Positions 48,401 to 57,400 of a stretch of DNA of 64,000 bases are shown piece by piece. The DNA comes from Apricaphanius iberus (lineage: Eukaryota > Chordata > Actinopteri > Cyprinodontiformes > Aphaniidae): the NCBI GenBank assembly GCA_028564705.1, contig JAPXFQ010002705.1:1984001-2048000 (forward strand), given 5' to 3'. The translations under genes were made by a program, and so were the position numbers. Below the pieces are notes generated by a model. That model ran no database searches. It had not been told where the DNA came from and saw only the letters and a list, made by a program, of their open reading frames with translations. Numbering within the stretch: position 1 is the first letter of the stretch; each line of letters opens with the position of its first letter.

Positions 48401-51400
48401 GCATTGAATTGGGAGACGCGTTTTATTTCCTTCTCTGCTTGTTACAACAAATGACGATGAATAAGATGAAACATAAAATATTAATAAAAATTACCACAAA
48501 GCAAAAATTTCAAGTGAAAAATTAAAATGTCCTGTGAAATTATTGCAGAGTTTCTACATTTTAAGTATCGGTTCATGGTATTGGTTATGTAACCGATACG
48601 AGTACAATAGAACGGTATCGGCCTTGATACCTGATACCAGTATTGGTGCATCTCTAATTTCTTTAGTGTTAGACCCTTCCTATGCTTGGTCAGAACAAAC
48701 ATGTAGAAGAAGGTGCTCTGTTCAGACGAGGCCATATTTTAACCTTTTTTCACTCCTACATAAAACGGGGTGATACTGGAAGAAAAATTAGACAGATTCC
48801 AGGTTAAGCTCAGTCAGATTTTATTCAAAGTTGTCTAATCGATGGGCTTTAGCCTTCATGCAAACTTGTAACAATTTTGTGTTGTTTTGCCATGGACTAC
48901 TTTGCATTTAAGAATACTTCGAAGCATTTAAGAAGACTTGACGATGTAATTTTAGTGAAAAGTAGCTCTAACTTCTAGATCGCCAAAGTCGCAATATTTC
49001 AACAAGCAACATTGCTGACTTTAAAGAGTCACAGCTCCAGATCTGATCACTAAGTTAATTTCTACTTTACGTCAGGAGATCGTGGACATGTGTACCTTTA
49101 ATCTAGGGCACATTTTTGGGTGTGTTACCATAGAAACTTTTGGAGTAAATCACCTTTTTATGCACCTCCACGAGTGAGAGAGACAGCATGCAGCTGCTGC
49201 GGTCACAGCATAGAGGGAGCAATTTTTAGAAAGATAACATTAATGATGCAGAGACGTCCGAGTTCTGCACCGGAAAGTATTGGCTTATTCAGATTCTGAA
49301 GAGTAAAATTTAGCCTCTGTTCAAGATGTTCAGTTGTAAAACGAGAAAGAAAGCGAAACTAAAGCAGCGCACAGCAGCAGCCGGCCGGCCAGTCCCGTTC
49401 GCCATTACGATCCACAGCAGCAACAGGTGCTGTTCGTCACATTCTCCCGCTGGGAGAAAGGTATGTGATCGGGTAGTAGGATAGTCATAACAACGCTAAT
49501 CCAGAAGAAGCAGGAATGTAAAAATCCGTGGAAATAGTAACAGACGCGGTAGAAAAAAAGCGAGAGAAATCAGACTGCTGATAAGCTTGTAAACAGCAGT
49601 AAAGTTCACTTTCCCTTGCAAATGATGATTATGATGATGGGGAGGCATGAGGAAGAGTTTGATGAAGATCATGAATAGTGGATCAGAAAATTTGATGAGC
49701 CTGTTGGTTATTTTGGAGATGGCTCTGTAAAATTCTGAGCCCAATAATTTCTATTCTGTTTTATGTAGTGAATAGACTAATGGAGGCTCATAACAAAGGA
49801 AATAAACAGATATGTCCACATATACTTGAAAAAAATGCCAATAAATAATAAAAATACATATGTAGAAAATACATAGGCCTGTATAGAAAAATTAAAATAA
49901 TAATATTCAAAATAAAGTTTCAAACTATGTAAAACGATAAACGCCCGTAAAATTATTCCAAACCAAAACTGCCAATGTCTGATGATGTCATAATATGCAA
50001 ATTAGATGTGTGGATTTGTTCCCATCGCAAACTTTGGATCATGCTGAAGATTTTTCTCCTTTACAGTATAGCTTTGTCTATAACTATATTAAATCTACAA
50101 CATTTTGAACTAGTGATATCAAAATTGAATATTTCATAAGAAAAACCCCGGCGCCTAAAGAGTTAAGGATGCTGAATACAGGTGCACACATCCCTTAATA
50201 GATAACCATGTCATATTTTTCTTTTCAATATTGTGCTCTACTTTGTGTTGGCCTATCACATAATAGCTCCACAAAAGGATTAAAGCTGTGTTTGTACTGT
50301 GGGAAAATATGAAAAGTTTTGAGTATTAATAATTTTGCAAGCCACTATATGTATCACTGTTAAACATGGCGTTACATTAAAACATGGAGCGAAATCACTG
50401 TAATTACCACAATTAATATAACTTTTAAGGTAGGTATTGAGCACTTAAACACGCTTTTATGGATGCAGAAGGATTTCTGTTATCGAATCTAAATTCTGAG
50501 GGGTAACGTAAGATTTGAAATGTACGAAGTTTGACTCTTTATGATGCTGTTGTACAGCCGTGTGTAAGCACAAGCAGAAGCTGCCAGTGAATCCTTTGAT
50601 AAATGAAGGTATGACTGCAGAAGGCTTGTGGTTTGCGGTTATTTTATAGGAGTTTGACATCCTGGACACTGAGTCTTCATCATCCCTTCATACTGGAACA
50701 AACTAATATACAAGGCCTCCTGCAAGCTTCTTTCATCTCACTAGAATGTGTTTACATCTGCCAAGACTGTGAAAGAGACATTGTTACAAAAAAAGCTAGA
50801 GCTGTTAGTGGTAATAAAGTTCAAGCCTCTGTTGAAGGTAGAGGGTACTTGGATGAATTTAAACTTAAATAATTGCAGTTAAAACTGCAAGTTTGTAGTA
50901 GTAGCAATGCTTGTTTTGGTTACAGTGCCCACAAGTAAAATAACTTTTTATTCGCCTCAGGCTTCCACGAGTTCTTATCAGTATAATTAAGTTTAAGTAA
51001 AATAATATTAGACTTTAAAGCTCTGTGTGCTTGTTTTTATTCTAGGAATTTTCTTAATTTTTTTAAGCAGAAAAAAAATCTGGGTTATTCAGCACTGGTA
51101 GTGTTTTTTTGTTGTTAGTATCCACAGCTCACACTTTCTTCTTTTTTTTCTTTTTCTTTCGAGTACGAGTTAGACCGAAACCCCAGTTATCATAAAAAAT
51201 CTGCCAGTAAAGCAAATTAGGAGTGTGTATGTAAAAAAGCCTGGTCTTCTGCTATGCATAAATGATGCTGCAGCGTTGTATCAGCACAGCTCGACAAGCT
51301 GTTTGCAGTCATACTCAGCAGATCCACATCTGCACAGTTCAACATAGCAAATTAGGAGAGGCGAGGATTAGTGGTACAAGAGAGTGAACATGGCAGGCTT

Positions 51401-54400
51401 AGCACACTCACACACACACACCCACACACACACACACACACCCTCCTTAAACGTACATATATTCTACTTTGTAAGCAGAGAAGGTGCAGACACAAACATG
51501 GAGGCACACATTCAAGCAAATGTTCTGAGTTGCATTTTACAAAGATGTTACATGGCAGGTAACATGGAGGTAGGATAACAAACCACTAAGTGTCACTGCT
51601 ATGTTGGGTAAGCGTTCTGGGATGCTGAGAGTATTTGGGTGGTGTCATGAGCCTTATGTCTGCTGACAACACCAACTCTTAATATACATCCTACTTCTGC
51701 GCGCCATTTGTCTTCTGCACCGTTCTAATTGTCTGTTTATTCCGGTCTAGCTGTGGCAGGCCAGATGTTTTGCCAAGTTTCAGTTTCCCCCTCTTCGGGC
51801 TGTGGTGTGCTGCAAACACAATCATACAACATGGCATATTTTAAAAGAAAAATTATTGGAAAAATGCATTTTTATTCTTCTTTTTCATTGATTTTCCTGC
51901 AAGCTGCTCCTTCTCTCTATCTCTCTCTTACTTTTCTGTTTCTCTTTGACCATCTCAGGATTCAAATGATATCAGACGGTCCCTGATTTGCATGCACTTA
52001 CAGAATATTGCATGTGCAGTGTTTGCTGTTAAAGGCATAGAAAAGAGGGTGTTGGTGGGTGTCTATGAACCCCATTGACATCAAACGGTCCTCTGATATG
52101 GAAATGGGGGGCAAAGAAAGAATGGCTCCTTACTGAGGCTTTGTTTGGATGTAGGCCAAGGTCTGTTCCTCCCTTTTTTCATCCAACCGTCTATCTCTAT
52201 TCCTCTCTTTATCACACCTTTCTCCATTTTTCGTTATCTCTCACCTTGACCTTTTCCATTTTCTTTACTAGTGCCTTTTTTAAAGTCACTGTTGTCCCTC
52301 TTTTCTTGTCTTCACTTATTATAAACAGTGTCCAGCAATTCACCACCTAAATTTGTATGAGCAGGTACCTGAGAGCCTCTCGCATGAACAGTGATGTAGT
52401 TATACATATATATTCTAGCTTATGTTGGGAATATAGGAATATTGGAATGTCTTAGTGTATGCAGTGAGTAGCATCTTCTTGCAAGATTATTTAAGGAAAC
52501 AACTCACAGGGGATGTCAATTCAAGGATTGTTTTGGGCTGAAATGGTGAACAAGAGATTTAGGGAATATGTTGCATACTTTTTACACCACAGTCCAAATT
52601 TATGCACTCTATTTATTTCTGGGTCTGACTCCCATATCGTCAGTATAAAATCATGACTAAAACATCAAATGTGAAGGGAAATAGAGGTTGCTAGTTATTT
52701 CATCCCTTTGCCATTTTGTACACTTGTAGCTTGTAGCTGTTTTTTTACCTGTGTGCTGATTTATATTAAAATCGATATCAACAAGGATGAGGCTGGGGTC
52801 CTCATCTGCATTTTCTTGCGTTTTATTAAGCAGCTTGGCCCGTCTCGTCCAGGAGCCTTTCTGGACAAAAGCTCGAACTCCCTCGCTACCCCTCTGCATG
52901 TCTGCCTTCTCTAAATAAAAACACGCTCCAGCACCCTTAATGTTATGTCTTCATAACTAGGGATGGGTATCGTTATGGTTTTATCCGATACCGGTGCCAA
53001 ATCGGTACTTTTGAAACGGTGCTTGAAACGGTGCCTAAAGAATGTTAAACATACAAACATGGTCCAAATACCCTCTTATTTTTAATTTTTATTTTTAGTA
53101 GGTCTGTCAAACAATAAAAATCGTTAATCTAATTAATCACAGTAGCTGTGAATCAATGGCCATTGCTAAATATGACCTCCCAAAAATAACTAGAACTTTC
53201 TGTAAATTAGACAAATTTAGATGCAGTTGCTCTTTAAAAAAAAAAAAATATAGGAGAAATCGGTTAACTTTTTTTTTTTTTTTTTACTCCTGTCATAATT
53301 CATAATTTATTTGTGGTCCCATATGAATAAAAACAAATAGAGGCAGAACTAAGCCAACTATATGAATAAACATAACATTTGGGTATCAGCAGTCTGTTAT
53401 AAATATCACGTAAATAAAATGTAATATAGACTTAGTAACCAAATGTCACATTTGATCATTTTCCAAAAGTAAACAGCAGATTCTCCAGTTCAACACAACA
53501 AGAAATAAACGCTCCTATTGTGAGGATGGACACAGCTACTTCCGCTAATATTTTAGCACTAATTTAAGTCAGAAAAAAATCGCCTTAACTGAATGATTTC
53601 GTATTATTAACGCAGCGGTATCTCACTATGAAATGTACTGAAACTATACAGTGAGCCAACATGCATTAATATACAAAAATACCAAGCATTTAAACTTTAA
53701 CTGCACGCACAGCAAACACTGAAACGCACACACCGAAGCGGACATCCGAAACGGACGGATAATTCCCACAGACAACTTATAAACTTATATCACCACAAAG
53801 CCAATACCCCAATAAAAATATACTCCCACGTCATTTAGGACGACAATGCTGCTGCACAACAATCCACAACAATCCGTATTTTGGCTGGTTTGGAGGGAGA
53901 GCTGATGTGGTGCGGAATTATAAACAGAGCCTGTTCTTTGTATGCGTTCAATGCTTAAAACAAACACACACACACACACAAAAAAAAGTTAATTGTAGGA
54001 ATTAATCCACTCGCGTTGTTACGTTAATTTCCACAGCCCTTATTTTTAGCAGTTTTTTTGCACAGAGATAGCCATGTTTACCTTATTGCTCTTGACTGAT
54101 GGCACGCCCAGAATCCACAGTGTTTGACATCTCAGGGGGTAAAAAAGGACCGAAATAAGGCACCGAAATGTGCGCGGGTTTTCGGTCTGGTTACTACCGT
54201 TCATGTCGGAACCGGTGCCATTACGGCACCGGATATCGGTACCCATCCCTATTCATAACAAGGTCAAACAAAATACTTCTCACTGCAGGTAGAGGGAAGG
54301 AAGCAAAAGGCGTCCTCACTGACGTCTAGTGATATGTTATGCCATAGATGCATTTAGGAACATGTATTTAATCAATTATTTCACATCACTTTGAAATATG

Positions 54401-57400
54401 CTGTCTGACTTTTTAACCTGAATTGGTTTTCTTGAGTTTGATTATGGACCTTCATTTATTTTAAGAGACAACTGGCCAGAACCAGGATATGAACAAAAAG
54501 AAATAAAATGGGGTGCAATACAATTTTTTAGAAAAAAACCCCAAACATTTTTGAAGTAAGACAAATTTTATACCCTTTTTGACCATGTTTGACTTGATGA
54601 CGACAAAAATAAGCTAATGCGCCAGTTTTTTCTTAAATGGTTATGGTAATAAAAACTAATTTGGTAATTAATTCATACATTTGAACAGGTGTATGCTATA
54701 CCATACTTATATCCAGTGCAAGCTTAATGTGCGTCACACAAAGAACAACAACAAAAAAAACCACACCTAAGCAACTTTTGTGCCTATGATTGATTATCGT
54801 GTGATCTATTCTTCTTGCAACCTGCTCCCTTATTTGGAGACTTGATTTAGTGTACCATGCAGCTTGTCTTCTCATTACAAATGCAAACATTGCATTATTT
54901 ATGATTTGGTGAAGTGGACATCATTGACCGCTTGCAGGAAAAAGCTGTGGTATATATTTTCCTGTAAAGCAGTCCTGGGTAAACTTCCAGCTCACCTCTG
55001 TTCCGCCCTCTGTCTCAGGTCGGGCTTTTTGCAGCCATGCTTTTTAAAGTACTTGCCGAATTTTTTGTATTTTTATTTTACGTACCAAGGTACTATCCGT
55101 TGATCTCAAGGAAGACTGCTTTTTCTTACTTTTCACCTTGACCATGGAAAAATAATTCATACATCCCAAATGATACACCTTTTAAATGCTGAGAGGAATT
55201 TTTTTACAGTAATGGCAGTTGTTAATGACAAAGAATGATTTAATAGAAGTATTTTTGTGGTACATGCAATATCCTGAGATCCTTGCATTTAAATGTGCTG
55301 GAGTTTTTTTAATCACCTGCTGCCGGTCTCTCTTGTGTAGCAAATTCTTCATGCAAGCTAGACTTCCTGGTCAAAAACATCCTGTCCAGAATTTTAAGAC
55401 TGTTTTTTTTGTTTTGCTGAAAGTCTGCTAAATACTCCAAGTGCATTTCTCGTGTGCTCAGCTCTGGTCTAACCTCGTGTACTTCCAGGCTTTTTTTTCC
55501 TGGAGCTGGAGCCTGAAGGACACCCCATTAAAATGTGATCATAGGAGAACTTGATACATTTTTATACCCTGCGCTGCTGCACAGCTGCCCAAGGAAGCGT
55601 TCCAAGAATCAGTTATTTCGTTTAGTCATAGCTGATCGGTTCGCCTTTGTGTCGTCACTGTGCTTTTATTTTTCATTTGTACCGCAGTGTTGATAATCAA
55701 GAACAACTCCAGGCCTTCCAAATAGCAATACATGCTTAAACTCTGAAAACAGGAAAAACTGTTCTGCCACTGTGGGCTGTGCGTAGCAAGGGTCCTGGGT
55801 GCCAGATGGTTGAGTTTACGAAGGCACCACAAATTTCTTTTTCTCTGCTCCTGAGAATGCATGTGCTTTCCATTGTACGCTGCAGAGAAAACGAGACAGA
55901 ACTTGGATATGTAAGGGGACAGACTATAGCCTGGTCTGGCTTGCATTAGGAGTGGAGTCAGTGTGTGGGGAAGGATACTCTACAAACACATAAAATCGTA
56001 CATGCCAGCCAAGTAACTCCATACTTTGTACTTCTTTTTTTTTCCTCCCCCGATTTGTTATAAAATCTTTTGTTTGTCCGTTGCCCCTGCTGCATTTTAA
56101 TGTAACCTTGGTTCTTTGTTTTTGTTTTACCTGCTGCAGCACTTTAAGAAGCAGAGGAGGCTCATCCCGGAGAGAACAGTGTGGAAATACTTCGTCCAGC
56201 TCTGCAGTGCGCTTGAACACATGCACTCCCGGAGAGTCATGCACAGAGGTAGCGCTGCTCTACACATATATGCTTTAGCACATCCTAATAGTGATTTTTG
56301 CTGATTGGTAAGCCTAATATTGTGTGCTTACACTGTGATAGTAAAACAGTTTGTTTTTCATCTTTAAAAGTGATCCTCATTTGGCACCAGTTTTGGTCAT
56401 TTTATCCCCAATTCTATTTTTTTGTATGAAGCCGCGCTTTTGCTTCTTATCCATCTTAATCCACGAGTCGTTTAGGGGACTCCAGGTGAGGCTAAAAGCC
56501 CAAGGACATTGTACCATTCCTTTAAGTGGAATGCAGACGATATTGCTAGAGTGAACAGATATTTTTTTGGGCTGTTTTATAGCAGACAGTAACCCGGCAC
56601 TGCCCCTCCTCCACCCGCTGCTGTACTCTCCCAGTTTGCTGGATTAAAGGAAGGTTACACCATTTTTTTTCATTTACAAGAAATACCAATAGTTAATATT
56701 TCCAGTCAGAGGCCTGTTTCAAACAATGGCACCACTTTCATTAGGGAGCCTGTGATTTCATTAGTGGAAAAATCCAGCCTTGTGGTAATATTAGTATCAA
56801 GCTTGACTGGGAAAAAATAGCCCAATATTGTCGCCTTGCCATGCCACCTTTGTGCATTCAAAGATCAAGCGGTGGCGGCAGTCTAAAGCAGTCTAAAAAT
56901 ATAAGGACAAACATGGTGTGGTAACTAAAAAGGCACCACTCAATTAAAACATATTTTACATGGTTGTTAAAAATTGTGTTAATAACCTCAAGGTGTACTT
57001 GAAGTAATTTCACTGAGACTGATTCATGCTCGTCCCATGCCTCCCGTCCACCTGTACATTTTTACCCGAGATGGGGTCGGTTTCGTATCTCCTTTGGCAG
57101 CATTTTCTGTAAGCTCCTCGTATTCAGATGTGGAAATGTGGTAATACGACCACAATAAATATCAACACACCTGAGATTTTTCTGATGTATTCCCTTTTTA
57201 TCAGGGATCATACGCTCCATTTTTATGAGTAAACTGAGTCAAGTTGGGGTTGGTAACCATGATTGTATAAAACAGTGTGACGTACAATCTTGAAAGGATT
57301 TATAATTGGATCAATTATGTAAGAGATTTGATTATATTTATTATCCTTATTTTCATAATCAAAGTGATTAACTTCAAAAAGTTTTTAATAAATTATAATT

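Larger units (their letters stand above)
46810..50348 (+). mobile_element. Degenerate Tc1-like transposon, interrupted
   Basis: Three collinear pieces match a fish Tc1 family: 46815-47365 (5' untranslated part with TTTTTATTCAGCCCCC, then transposase N-half), 48665-48745 (GAACAAACATGTAGAAGAAG and GTGCTCTGTTCAGACGAGGC), and 50215-50348 (CTTTGTGTTGGCCTATCACA ... AATTTTGCAAGCCACTATA, the 3' inverted repeat region). Between them lie LINE fragments, a CGATACC-family copy and about 1.4 kb of other repeat-like DNA. The left inverted repeat is not recognised. Confidence 0.7.
46658..56139 (+). other. nek7: nek7 intron 5 (9.5 kb)
   Basis: GT-AG intron (gtaagc...ctgctgcag). It is dominated by a shattered Tc1-like element with insertions (46.8-50.35 kb) and a hAT-in-hAT nest (52958-54251). 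A CA microsatellite lies at 51408-51441. The stretches 50350-52950 and 54260-56100 show nothing assignable. Confidence 0.8.
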
